From contig JADKDZ010000003.1 in assembly GCA_016718265.1 (NCBI GenBank), forward strand, positions 396,643 through 460,642: DNA of 64,000 bases. The letters are read 5' to 3'. The DNA is from Uliginosibacterium sp. (GTDB lineage: Bacteria; Pseudomonadota; Gammaproteobacteria; Burkholderiales; Rhodocyclaceae). The notes below the pieces were generated by a model. That model searched no databases, was not told where the DNA came from, and worked only from the letters and a program-made list of their open reading frames with translations. Position numbers and translations under genes: made by a program. Within the stretch, counting starts at the first letter, position 1. Every line of letters starts with the position of its first letter. Below are positions 44,558 to 55,108 of the stretch, piece after piece.

Positions 44558-47500
44558 ATGACATCACTGGATGAGACTCACGTTTATCAGCGTGAGATTA
44601 ACGAAGGAAAGCGAACATCACTGTCCTTGTTGGCGGGGATGGTTTTGCCAGGCAGTCAAGTTCTTGATGTGGGAATCGGTGGCGGGGCGCTCGGCGCTTT
44701 TCTGCGAGATCACAAGGGCTGTACTGTCGATGGCATTACCTACAATGCTGACGAGGCGCTGGCCGCAGGCGCTGCGTATCGCGAGGTGAAGGTAGCGGAT
44801 CTGGATGTTACCTCCTTGAGCGAGTTGCTTGGTGCCAAACGTTATCAGTACATTATTTGTGCCGATGTTCTGGAGCATCTCAGAGACCCAGGGCGTGTAC
44901 TTGATGCCGCACGCAACCTCCTTGAAGACGGCGGAAGACTGCTTGTTTCTGTGCCTAACGTGGCCTATTTGGGGCTGATTGCCGAGTTGCTTGGAGGCGA
45001 GTTCCGATATCGTCGCGAAGGGCTGCTGGATCAGACCCATGTGCGGTTTTTCACTCGCAACTCCTTGCTCCGGTTTCTGGCTGACCGCGCCTGGGAAGTT
45101 CAGCGGCTGGAGTCGATTGAAGTTGATCTCGCCGATTCCGAGTTTTCTCCCGCGCTAGAAGTGCTGCCGCCCGCTGTTCGAAGCCAATTGCTGGCGAATC
45201 CAGATGGACTGAGTTATCAATTTGTGCTTGAAGCACGCGCCGTTCCCATCGGACAAGTGATCGATCATGCGGCGCTGGGCGTACGAGAAGCGCAAGAGCA
45301 GGCGCATTACGTGCTGGGCTTGTACCACGCTGGGCCAGCCGGGTTTGAAGAGACGCGCAAGGTTGAGGCACGGGCGAGAATCGCTGAGGATCAGCAGGAA
45401 GTCGTGTTCCGGCTGCCAACAGAGTCGCTGCATGGTTTGCGCCTCGATCCTTCAGACCGTCCGGGTTTTCTGCATCTCTACGAGATCATTTTGCGTGACG
45501 CGTCAGCGCGCGTCCTTTGGCAATGGGATGGCTCCGCCGCGAGCCTGCAGGATGGATGCCGCCAGATCGTAGCCACTTCTGCATGGTTGGGCGCGCGAGG
45601 TGGTGCGCTGTTGCTGGCAGGAAATGACCCACACGTGTTTCTGCCAATTCCGGCTTCGGCCTTGGCTGCCGCTTCAGGGGGCGAGCTCCGTTTGATGTTG
45701 TCCTGGCCGATGTCCGCTGACTACCGTGTCTTGGCCGAGCGAACCCGGCCCGTTCTTGAGGCGCTGGAAAGTACTACCAGCGCTTTGAGGATCACCACGC
45801 ATGAGCGTAATGCGGCCCAAGCCCAGGCATCCGAATACGAGCAGGCTTTAAAGGAGCGGGCGGCATCTCACCAGGCAGCCGAGGCTGCATTGCGCAGCTA
45901 TCTTTCTGAAGTGGAAAACAATAGCCGGGAATTAGGGCGCACGCATGAGGCGCTCCATGCAGAACACGTGCGAACCCGGCATGAGCTGATCCAGATGGCG
46001 GACCGTGTATCTGAGGCGCAGGAGAATGCGCGGCGTTGCCAGAGCGAGCGTGATGATATTGCACGTCATATTGACGCCATACAGAATTCAACAGTTTTCC
46101 GTCTCACACGGCCTCTGGTGTGGGCAAAAATCCGCTTTGACAGCTTGCGAGTCGCTGGTGTTGTCGATGAAAAAGAAAAGGACGCTGCGTTGAGTGCCTG
46201 TACGCCGATGTCGGATCTGGTAGATGTGATTGTGCCCGTGTATCGTGGCCTCAGTGATACGCGTTGCTGCATTGAGTCTGTTCTAGCGGCCCGCACACAG
46301 ACACCGTTTCGTCTGGTTGTCATCAACGACAGTGGGCCAGAGCCGGAACTGACAGCATATCTGAGAGAGCTTCCTGGGCGTGATGCTCGCGTTTTGCTGC
46401 TGGAAAACGAAGAGAATCTCGGTTTTGTCGGGACGGTCAATCGTGGCATGGTGCTGGATGACCGGCATGACGTTATCCTGCTCAACAGTGATGCTGAGGT
46501 CGCCAACGACTGGTTGGATCGTATCCGCAAGTCTGCATACTCCGGCGCACGTATTAGCAGTGTCACTCCATTGTCCAACAACGCGACGATCTGCAGTTAC
46601 CCCAGGTTTTGTGATGACAACGACCTTCCAGAAGGATGGGATACCGCCTCACTCGACGCTCTATGTTCCACCATCAATCCGGGCCGGTCTGTTGAGGTTC
46701 CGACGGGGGTCGGCTTCTGCATGTACATTCGTCGTGACAGTCTTACCGCAGTCGGGTTGTTTGATGTCGAGAATTTTGGCAAGGGGTATGGCGAGGAGAA
46801 TGACTTCTGCATTCGTGCATACAAGGCGGGCTGGCGCCACCTTCTGACGCTGGATACGTTTGTTCGGCATGCCGGCGGCGTCAGTTTTGGCGACGCAAAA
46901 ACGCCGCGCGAGCGTGAAGCAATAGATAAGCTTCGGCGTCTGCATCCGGAGTATGAGCCGCTGATACACGCTCACGTCGCTGCGGACCCGGCGCGCTTTG
47001 CGCGTCTGAAGCTCGATGTGGCGCGGATGCGCAAACTGGCGCTGCCGGCGATTCTGGCTGTCACCCATTCTCGTGGGGGCGGTACGGAACGCCATGTGCA
47101 TGAGCTTGCCGAGGTGTTGCGTGGCAAAGCCCTGTATCTGGCACTCAAGCCGATGCCGGATGGTGTCAGCGAGTTGAGCTGGGTGAAAAAAGGCGAAGCC
47201 TTCAAACTCGGGTTTCGCTTACCAGCCGATTTCAATGCCTTGATCGAGGTGTTGCGCAGCTTCGGTGTGGCTCACGTACATATTCACCACCTGATTGGTC
47301 ACGATCCATGTGTGTGGGGAATTGCTTCCCGGCTAGGCGTTCGGTATGACTATACGGTACATGATTATTACGCGGTGTGCCCGCAGATCTCGCTGACTGA
47401 TAGTGCTGATCGTTATTGTGGAGAACTCGGCCCGGAGCAATGTCGCGCGTGCCTGCAAAAGACGCCAGCACCGGGCGGTGCCAGTATTGATGCCTGGAGG

Positions 47501-48393
47501 GGAATTTCCGTCAGCTGCTCACCGCAGCCCGGTTTGTGCTGCTACCTAGCCAGGATGCTGCAACGCGAATTGCACGCTACGCCCACGAAGCTGATTTGCG
47601 AGTCGTTCCGCACAATGACATTCAGGAAGTATGCCCAGCTCCAGCGCCAACACCGATTGGCGAGAGGGCGTTGAAAATTGCGGTTATTGGTGCCCTGAGC
47701 CCGATCAAGGGTGCTGATCTGCTTGAGTCCGTAGCAAAGTTGGCAGCTGACAGCCAGGCGCCCCTCGATTTTCATTTGTTAGGTTATGCCTATCGCCAGT
47801 TGCAGACCCAACCTAAAGCACGGCTTACCGTTCATGGCGCCTATGACGAAGCTGATCTCGAAAAATTGCTCGACTGGCTTAAGCCTGATCTGGTCTGGTT
47901 CCCGGCGCAGTGGCCCGAGACTTACAGCTATACGCTGAGTGCATGCCTCAAGGCCGCTTTGCCGGTCGTCGTGCCAAATATCGGTGCTTTGCCCGAACGG
48001 ATTGCCGCAAGAGGCTGGAGTTGGATACGGCCATGGTCAAACAGTGCTAAAGACTGGATGGCATTCTTCTCCGGGATCAGGATAGAAAACTTCCAGACCG
48101 GTGAAGGTCCTGCGCCGACCTTGCCGAGTCAGGTGCCCACAAGCAGCTTCGCCTATAGCGAGCATTACCTTGAAGCTCTTGTCGTGCGTGCTGAAACGCC
48201 TGTCCTGACAGATGAGCTTATCCGGCACCATGCGGATTTGCGCCCTGTTGGATTTGCCGCCATTGAACAAGGTGTCCGCGGCACATTACTGACCGGGGTG
48301 GTGCGAGTCCGCAATCATCCCATGCTGCGCCGCGTGGTGCGTTGGGTGCCCTTGAGTTGGCAGACACGGCTGAAATTTTGGTTGATCAGATGA
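44558..48393 (+). pseudogene. Giant methyltransferase-coiled coil-GT2-GT4 glycan protein, one frame break
   Basis: If one missing A is restored near 47503-47504, this is a single protein of about 1280 residues. Order: class I methyltransferase (about 20-215; VLDVGIGGGALGAF, ADVLEHLRDPGRVLD), a linking domain, a coiled coil (about 400-520), a GT2 domain (about 550-800; DVIVPVYRGLSDTR, VINDSGPE, LLNSDAEVANDW) and a GT4-like domain (about 830-1230; THSRGGGTERHVHEL, HDYYAVCPQISL, then IAVIGALSPIKGADLLESV). As given, the first frame stops at 47674. Multi-domain enzymes of this kind build surface polymers; combined methylation and glycosyl transfer could control chain ends. It is coupled to the next gene by ATGA. 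Confidence 0.82.
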
Positions 48394-49323
48394 CTCTTGA
48401 GCATACAATTCCGCGACGCGCTAACAATGTTGCAGCAGTGGTCGTCGCATATGTCCCAACCAATGAGATTTTCAGTCTGATTGATACTCTCGGAGCATGT
48501 CTTGGGAAAGTGCTGGTCGTTGACAATTCTCCGGGTTTAAGCTCGCTACTTTCTGAGTTACCTCCAACCGAAGCTACTCTTCTTTTACCGGGGGAGAATA
48601 TAGGAGTAGCTGGCGCATATAACATGGCAGTTTCCCACCTGGCTGAGCACGCAAAGCACATAAAGTACTTATTTCTGTTCGATCAAGACTCCACACCAGA
48701 TGCTGAATGTTTATGGACGCTAATCGATACGATGGCCCAACTAGAGCCTGAGCTGCGTGTCGCACAAGTTGGCCCCTGCATATTTTGAGCTACAAAGAGA
48801 GTTCTTTCCTCCCTTTATATGTGTTGGGCGATTCTGGGTAAAAAGGATACCAGTGCAGGATGCGTCCCCAGTGCATCCGGTAAGCTACATGATTTCTTCC
48901 GGAACCTTGCTGTCGCTTGAGGCGGCAAATGCAGTTGGTCGTTTTGATGAGTCGCTTTTCATTGACTATGTTGACGTCGAATTTGGCTTGCGTTGCCAAG
49001 AAAAGGGTTTTGTCTCTTTGGTGATCAAGAAAGCGAAGATGGCGCATTCTCTAGGTGAAGTCCCCTTGAAGTTTTGGAGATGGTCGCTTCCGTCACACGC
49101 ACCCCTAAGGCGTAGATATCAAGTCCGTAATGCTATTTTGCTGATACGGCGTCGCAGTATTCCATTGGTTTGGAAACTAAGCGAAGCTGTCAGGATACTT
49201 CTAAGACTGATCTTCGCTTTGATCGCAAGCGGGAAGAGTGCTAGTGTGTTGTCCAGTTGGTACCTCGGCCTACGCGATGGGGTCCAAGGGGGGAAGGGTA
49301 AAATCAGCGACAATGAATTTTGA
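48390..49323 (+). pseudogene. Rhamnosyltransferase-like GT2, one frame break
   Basis: The N-terminal part has VAAVVVAYVPTNEIFSL, LVVDNSPGLSSLL, ENIGVAGAYNMAV and LFDQDSTPD, the pattern of rhamnosyltransferase-type GT2 enzymes. The frame stops at 48788. Dropping one C from the four-C run at 48773-48776 gives VGPAYFELQREFFPPFI, then SSGTLLSLEAANAVGRFDESLFIDYVDVEFGLRCQ, and the normal end at 49323. The corrected protein is about 310 residues. The start overlaps the stop of the preceding giant gene. From here the sequence turns AT-rich. The 242 bases after it hold no gene I can support. Confidence 0.82.
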
Positions 49324-49565
49324 TTAAATAATTAAGTAAAGTTAAACCACGACAGAGCGTTTCGGAGAGGCGGTAGGCGCTTGCTGAATGCCATATATTG
49401 TCCCGAGTAGCGAAGAAAATAGTACTTCGTGATTCCTGTGCTTGATAGCTTGAGAAAATCGAGTTCAAGTAATTTCTTCGGAGTACCGCAGGTAATTTTG
49501 CGGCACCGAGACCGAGACGACAAGTTTCCGATTTTATTTTAATTCAACGAAAACCGTGTGAAGAT

Positions 49566-50598
49566 ATGAAAACAAAACTGTGCGGTGTCGAGGTGCTGCG
49601 ATTTCTGACCGCTGTTTGGGTCGTTTCGTTTCACGCTTTACCTCACTACGATGCGATTAACGCAGTTGATATTGGTTTTTTTAGGGGTTTTATTGAATTA
49701 GGATATTTTGGCGTAGATGTATTTTTTGTTTTAAGCGGATATGTATTGGCTCGAAGTTACTTTTCAGAAAAAATTTCTCCTCCAAAGTTTTTGGAAGTAG
49801 TATTAGATCGCTTGATAAAAATATATGTACCCTATTGGATAGTTTTTATTGCGACAATAACCGTATTGCCGTGGTTAGGATGGCCGGAATTGCGCAACAA
49901 GGAAATCGTTAATTCCGTTTTTCTAGCCACAAATGTCGGAAATCTCTTAGTTATTCCTCCTGTTTGGTTTTAGTGCATCTCCTCTACTTTAATATTTTAT
50001 TTTTTATTACGCTACTTTTTTCAGTGCGCACTCGCATATTTTTCTGGATTATTTTTCCTGTCGCTTGCATTGCCTTGTCTATAATTTTCTCGCAGAGTTC
50101 ATTTATCCTAGATCCGATAGTTATGGAGTTTGGCTTTGGGCTATTTCTGTCGAAGATGAATATCGAAGGGAGAAGAATATTATTCTCTGTTGTGGCATTT
50201 GTTTTGGCGGCTGTTTTTTTTACAATATCAGTCCAGATTGGAATTGCTGCTGCGATGTTCTATAGATCGCTTACCTATGGAGTTGCCGCAGTCGGGGTTG
50301 TCGTTCTCTCAGTAACGCTAGCGACTGGCGGAAGGGGTATCTCATCTGTTGGAGCGTTGGGGGGTATGCCTACCCTATTTATTTAATTCATTATTCTCTT
50401 CTTGAGTTTATCGCATATTCTGGAATTCGAAATATCGTATCTCGTCAGCCTGAATTTCTGAGAAGTTTAGTGCCTTTGTTGTTTTTGATGTTTGTGGTTT
50501 ATGTGGCGGCACTCCTTCAAACATATGTTTTTACTACAGCGGTGAATTACACGAAAAATCGGTTTTCTTCGGCAAAGAAAGAATGGAGTGCAGGTTAA
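49566..50598 (+). pseudogene. Acyltransferase family 3 (O-acetyltransferase), two frame breaks
   Basis: The N-terminus has KLCGVEVLRFLTAVWVVSFHA and GYFGVDVFFVLSGYVLARSYF, typical of integral-membrane acyltransferases that O-acylate surface sugars. The frame breaks at a four-T run (49968-49971) and again at a six-G run (50359-50364). One added base at each site joins PPVWFLVHLLYFNILFF and then GGYAYPIYLIHYSLLEF to the end at 50598. The corrected protein of about 345 residues with about ten membrane segments has the usual length. AT-rich codon use unlike the first half of the window. Confidence 0.8.
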
Positions 50599-50644
50599 AA
50601 TATCCTGAGGGTTTCTGTTTTCTGTAAACGTCCGCAGTGCGTTT

Positions 50645-52431
50645 TTGGAATTGATGATAATGGATTATTTCATTAGTGCTAAGAGTTCTTTCTCTTTATC
50701 GCATTTCAGTCAGATATTTTTATTCTTTTTCTGTACAGTTGGTTATGGTTTTACCGTAACAAAACCACTCTTCAATAGAGAGGGGTTTGGCGTGTTTTTT
50801 TTAGTCTCGCTTTCAAGTTGCATAGGATTTGGTTTTGTAATTATCGCGCTTCAGGTGCTCGGGATCGTTGGATGTTTGAGTAGAAGCGGAGCAACAATAT
50901 TAGTTTTAAATGGGGTGATCCTCTTCGTTTTGGCGTTACGCGGGAGGGGGGTTGGCAATGCTAAGCTGAATTTTACGCCATTTGCGACCCTTGTTTTTTT
51001 TGGATATGCGTTAATAGTTGCCATAATCCTCTGCGATATTTCTGTTAGATCATTGTATCCACCCCTTGCGTGGGATGAGGTTTCTTATCATCTTCCATAT
51101 GCTAAGGCGTGGGCAGAAAATGGAGGACTAATAGTTGTACCTAGCCTTCGGTTTCCTCTTTTCCCGCTAAATTTTAACCTGCTATATACGTTGGGTTTTC
51201 TGTATAAAAGCGATATTTTTTCGCATTTTGTACATGCGTTGGCTGGTGTGGTAACCGCTTTCGGGGTGTATGGGTACGCTCTAAGTATTTGCGGTAGGCC
51301 TGCAGCCTTATTGTCGTCTGGGTTTTATATATACTTAGTTTATGGGCTGTTTGGTGGCGCCTACATAGACCTCGGGCTTTCGATGTTTGTGTTTTTTTCT
51401 TTGCATGTTTATTCATGTGGGTAAAAAACGAAAATAAAATACTCCTCTATGTTTCTGCTTTTTTTTTTGCTAGGAGTGTCTTTCGGAATTAAATACCATG
51501 CTTTATTACTTGCTCCAATATATGCCTTATTTGTTTTAACAAAGATGAGTGGGCGTCGTCGTGTATGGAGTGTTTTGGGGTTGGGTTGCCTTGCCGTGCG
51601 TTTATTGGTATATCCGCAGTTATTTTATATCCGGAAATCCTTTTCATCCTTTTGCCTCTGATTTTTTCGGGTATTGGAATTGGGATCGTGTTGATGTTGA
51701 GTTGCAGTTGTTTGATGTCAAAAGGATACGTGATTGGCCAGATTATGTTCTGTTTCTAAGCGTTGGTGGCGTCGCTGGCTTTTTGGGGAAAGAAAGGCTT
51801 TCTTTTGGGTATATTTTTGTTTTTTGTGTGTATGCATTTTTGTCATGGTATTTCACAACGCATTACTCAAGATACTTGGTTTTCGCTTACCCGTTTTTCG
51901 CAGTGTTGATTGGGTGTGGAGGAGGGGCTTTATTTAAGATTCTAGCCTCGTTGTTTGGTGAGAAGTCGGTTGGGTTGGTGTGTTTAGGGGGCGACTCTGT
52001 TTTTTTTGAGTAAATATTTAATTCCTCATATTTCTATTGGATATAATTTTATTCCGTTTAATGCAAAAATCCGCGATGATTTTTTATACGCAAATTTGCG
52101 ATCGTATTCGGCTGGTGAATACTTAAAAAGAAATCCTGAGTGGAGTGTTGTGCAGATTGGGTTTGAGTCTGAAATTTATTACTTACCGGATTCTGTCATC
52201 GGCGACATCATGGGTTTTTCTCGTTATAGAGATTTTTATGGCTTAGACGCAAGACAATTGGCGAATAAAATGAAGTTGATGGGTAGAAATGCGATTCTTT
52301 TATCGCCAATCGATGCTGGTGTGGCTGCGCTGCGGAAAAGCGATGATTTTGCATATTGTTTTAGAGTATTAGTTGAATCAAAATCCTCAGTTTTGTATGG
52401 GTTGAACAGTAGGTGTGATCGAGTTCCGTAG
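50645..52431 (+). pseudogene. GT-C-type membrane glycosyltransferase-like protein, about four frame breaks
   Basis: Four pieces in different frames line up as one membrane protein of about 595 residues. The first piece has about eight hydrophobic segments and the acidic loop YPPLAWDEVSYHLPYAKAW, which resembles the DE motif of GT-C (PMT/ArnT-like) transferases using polyprenyl-phosphate sugars. Later pieces give KYHALLLAPIYALFVLTK, WYIRSYFISGNPFHPFASDF and a soluble C-terminal domain. The breaks fall at runs of T (51392-51398, 51459-51468, 52000-52007) and in a G/T-rich part near 51575. The fold assignment is moderate; the break model is strong. Confidence 0.65.
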
Positions 52432-53233
52432 ATTCTATTGTCCAACGCAAGGTTAAAGCCACCGGCTATAGACGGCTTGTTCGGATGGTGAAAATTTAGC
52501 CCATTAATGAAAGGGTTGAGGCAGTAGAAAAACTAGTTTTCGATGCGAACAAAATTGACCATGAAATCCTACCCCCAAAACGGCTCAGAATCGTCGATCA
52601 CAGCCTCGGTAAGGGGCAATGGACCCCAGTATTTACACCGGGTTATGGAAATCCGAGTTTTTCTACACCCTCGTTAGGTGCGGCAGCCTGCAGTGCTTTA
52701 AATTGAGTACCTCGTCGTATGAATTACGACGCGTACTACAAAGATTTGTTTGGAGATCGAAGGGGCGTTCGGGGGGGGATACGGTGCTTGAGATTCGGTT
52801 CGTGAAAAGAGTACAGCGCAACCGTTGCAACTACATGTTCGCGAGCACTCCGTGCCGTTCATGAGGCGGAGTGAGGCGCTGGTTCAGAGAGGGGTGTTAC
52901 GCGAGTATTTTTCGCGTCGCGATAAGATAAATGACATAAATGTATTTTGGGTGCGTTAATATAGTGGGCTGTGTTATTTCGCAGGCGAGTGTAGTCGGGT
53001 TAGTGTTCTCGGTTGTTATGTGATTGGCGGGTTTTATTTTGCGTAAGAATTGAGCAAGCGACAGTGGTTGAATGCGTTTGGGGTTATGTTGGGAGTAGCG
53101 ATTGGTAGATATTGTCCGCGTTTTATGCGCGCAACTTTACGAATTCACCTGAGATCAGTGGGGGGCGTTCGCTGTTCCAACCTTATTCATAACAAGGTGT
53201 GTGTGGCATATTGCATATATCGGGAGTTTAAGA
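52432..53233. other. Low-information stretch with broken coding fragments
   Basis: About 800 bases without an intact gene. A frame at about 52513-52707 reads INERVEAVEKLVFDANKID and ends FSTPSLGAAACSALN. A second near 52718-52800 includes NYDAYYKDLFGDRRG, then GDTVLEI in another frame, like the start of a SAM-methyltransferase. A third at about 53115-53185 has FYARNFTNSPEISGGRSLFQ. None could be joined with confidence. It may be one or two glycan genes damaged by frame errors or true remnants. Confidence 0.4.
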
Positions 53234-53619
53234 TTGTTTTTTTTGGGCTTTATTAAATATTTTATTGTTGGCGGTGCTCAGTTTGTTTTGGACGTCGTTG
53301 TTCGTTATTTTTCTTTTTTGGCGTTAACTTGGTGATCGCCAACGTGGCAAGCCGTTTTTTGGCTGCAGTTTTGGGTTATTTCCTAAACAGGCGGTACTCT
53401 TTTGGCGGAATGAGAGCTGGCACTAGCGAGCGAAAACAGTTTTACGGTATTGGTTTTGGGGTGCATGACTTTGGTGAGTACCCATTTGATTAAAATTTTA
53501 TTGTCTTGTTGTTCGCATTATGGATTATCATTTTCCGTAAAAATCCTATTGAATTGGCTCTTTGCGTGGTTGGCTATATTGTTTCTAAGTTATGGGTGTT
53601 TTCTCATGATCGCAGATAA
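53234..53619 (+). pseudogene. GtrA-family membrane protein, several frame breaks
   Basis: A possible TTG start at 53234 with GGGAG upstream leads to LGFIKYFIVGGAQFVLDVVV, the GtrA signature. After frame changes come VIANVASRFLAAVLGYFLNRRYSFGG and, near the end, VVGYIVSKLWVFSHDRR, which is the usual GtrA C-terminus, stop at 53619. About 128 residues and four membrane segments would result. GtrA proteins are thought to move or aid polyprenyl-linked sugars across the membrane. The next GT2 gene overlaps its end, matching the GtrA-GtrB pairing. Confidence 0.7.
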
Positions 53620-54562
53620 AACGGTTGCAGTAGTAATTCCTTGCTTCAAGGTTCGGGCATATTTTAAAGGTTTTAGAGAAAATTGGCCCTTATGTGGATG
53701 TTATTTACGTTGTTGATGATGCCTGTCCCGAGGGGTCTGGTCAGTTTGTTATAACCAATGTTTCTGATCATAGAGTCAAAGTGATTTTCTGTGAGCAAAA
53801 CATTGGGGTCGGGGGCGCGGTAATGACGGGTTACCGTGCAGCAATGGCAGACGGGTATGACTGCTTGGTGAAAATTGATGGCGATGGGCAGATGGACCCT
53901 GCCTTGCTGCCTTCTTTTGTTATGCCTATCGCTAAAGGGCGTGCTGACTATACTAAGGGAAACAGATTTTATAATTTGGAAGACGTTGCAAGCATGCCAA
54001 AATTTCGGTTGATTGGTAATGCGGTGCTGTCATTCATGTGTAAGGCATCTTCAGGGTATTGGCACTTGTTCGATCCTACAAATGGATATACGGCTATTAG
54101 TGCAAAGGTTGCAGCTATGCTGCCAATGACAAAAATAAGCAATCGATATTTCTTTGAGACGGACATTCTTTTTAGGCTAGGAACTTTGGGAGCCGTTGTT
54201 AAAGATGTGCCAATGAAAGCAATATATGGCGATGAAGAGTCTAATTTAAAAATATCGAAGATATTAGGGGGGTTTTTTTTAGGGCATATTAAAAACTTCT
54301 TAAAAAGAATTTTTTATAATTACTTTATTAGAGGTTTTTCTATAGCTTCAGTTGAATTGATGTTCTCGATTTTGTTTTTGTTTTTTGTGTGTGCTACGGA
54401 GGTGTGAGGTGGTTTGAGTCTAGCGTGACCGGGATTCCGGCGTCCAGCGGTTCTGTCATGTTGGCCGCTCTTCCTGTTATTTTGGGTGTACAGTTATTTC
54501 TTTCTTTTTTAGCATTTGATATGCAAAATCAGGCTAAATTTTCGCTTTATTCTGAAGACTGA
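53606..54562 (+). pseudogene. DPM1/GtrB-like polyprenyl-phosphate glycosyltransferase, two frame breaks
   Basis: Starts MIADKTVAVVIPCFKV. After a shift near 53650 it continues with VDVIYVVDDACPEGSG, NIGVGGAVMTGYRAAMADG, LVKIDGDGQMDPALL and FDPTNGYTAISAKVA, the DPM1/GtrB GT2 pattern. A second shift after the T-run at 54381-54386 restores the C-terminal membrane helix region SGSVMLAALPVILGVQLFLSF and a stop at 54562. This enzyme type loads a sugar onto undecaprenyl phosphate. It overlaps GtrA by 14 bases. The stop codon may be provided by the end of the adjacent insertion sequence. Confidence 0.8.
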
Positions 54563-54574
54563 ATTGGGGCCCCC

Positions 54575-54598
54575 CGCGTCAGAATAGTTGTCGCCTCA
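54575..54598. repeat. Left inverted repeat core of the IS3 element
   Basis: Reads CGCGTCA then AGTTG and CGCCTC, matching the reversed right end at 56204-56227 with a few mismatches. It precedes OrfA by about 37 bases. Confidence 0.6.
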
Positions 54599-54634
54599 AT
54601 ACGATCCTGAAACTGGGGGCGATAAGGAAGCAAG

Positions 54635-55108
54635 ATGGCTCGATTTGGTGAAGCATTCAAGAACAGGGTGATGGCGCGGTTGTTGCCGCCGGAGAGCGCA
54701 GACGTTGGGGTTGTCTCGCGTGAGGTGGGCGTATCGGTGCAGACCTTGGAGCGATGGCGTGAAGTTGCGCAGTCCAGGCCCGCCCGAGGGCGGGCCTGGA
54801 CTGCGCGCGCACGACTGGAGTCGGTGATCACAACCGCGGCGTTGGACGAGGCGGGCAAGAGCGCCTGGTGCCGCGAGCATGGCGTCTATCCCGCTGAACT
54901 CGAACAATGGCAGCAAAGCGCCATGACTGCACTGGCCGAGCCAGAAGAGCAGCGCGCCAGCCCGCAATCGACACGGCAGGACCGGCAGCGCATAAAATCC
55001 CTCGAACGGGAGTTGGCACGCAAAGAAAAGGCTTTGGCAGAGGCTGCGGCCCTGCTGGTGCTCTCAAAAAAAGTCGGGGCGATCTTCAGCAGGGGCGAGG
55101 ACGAATGA
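54635..55108 (+). CDS. IS3-family transposase OrfA
   Basis: A 157-residue protein with an N-terminal helix-turn-helix (MARFGEAFKNRVMARLLPP, VSREVGVSVQTLERWRE), a second HTH-like part (CREHGVYPAELEQWQ) and a C-terminal leucine-rich coiled coil (RIKSLERELARKEKALAEAAAL). OrfA binds the element ends and regulates transposition. The stop overlaps the OrfB ATG, and a seven-A run near its end allows -1 slippage into OrfB. Confidence 0.85.
   Translation: MARFGEAFKNRVMARLLPPESADVGVVSREVGVSVQTLERWREVAQSRPARGRAWTARARLESVITTAALDEAGKSAWCREHGVYPAELEQWQQSAMTALAEPEEQRASPQSTRQDRQRIKSLERELARKEKALAEAAALLVLSKKVGAIFSRGEDE
55066..55072 (+). promoter_or_regulatory. Programmed -1 frameshift site (A7) of the IS3 element
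   Basis: The heptamer A AAA AAA in the OrfA codon phase (TCA AAA AAA) is a standard slippery site. Slipping back one base leads from LSKK into SRGDLQQGRGRMIGLEDR and so into OrfB without a stop, giving the OrfAB fusion transposase as in other IS3 elements. Confidence 0.7.

Noticed and set aside
49332..49523. 63-codon minus-strand frame in the gap before the acyltransferase
   Set aside because: No RBS, no domain and no conserved pattern; the gap is likely regulatory or empty.
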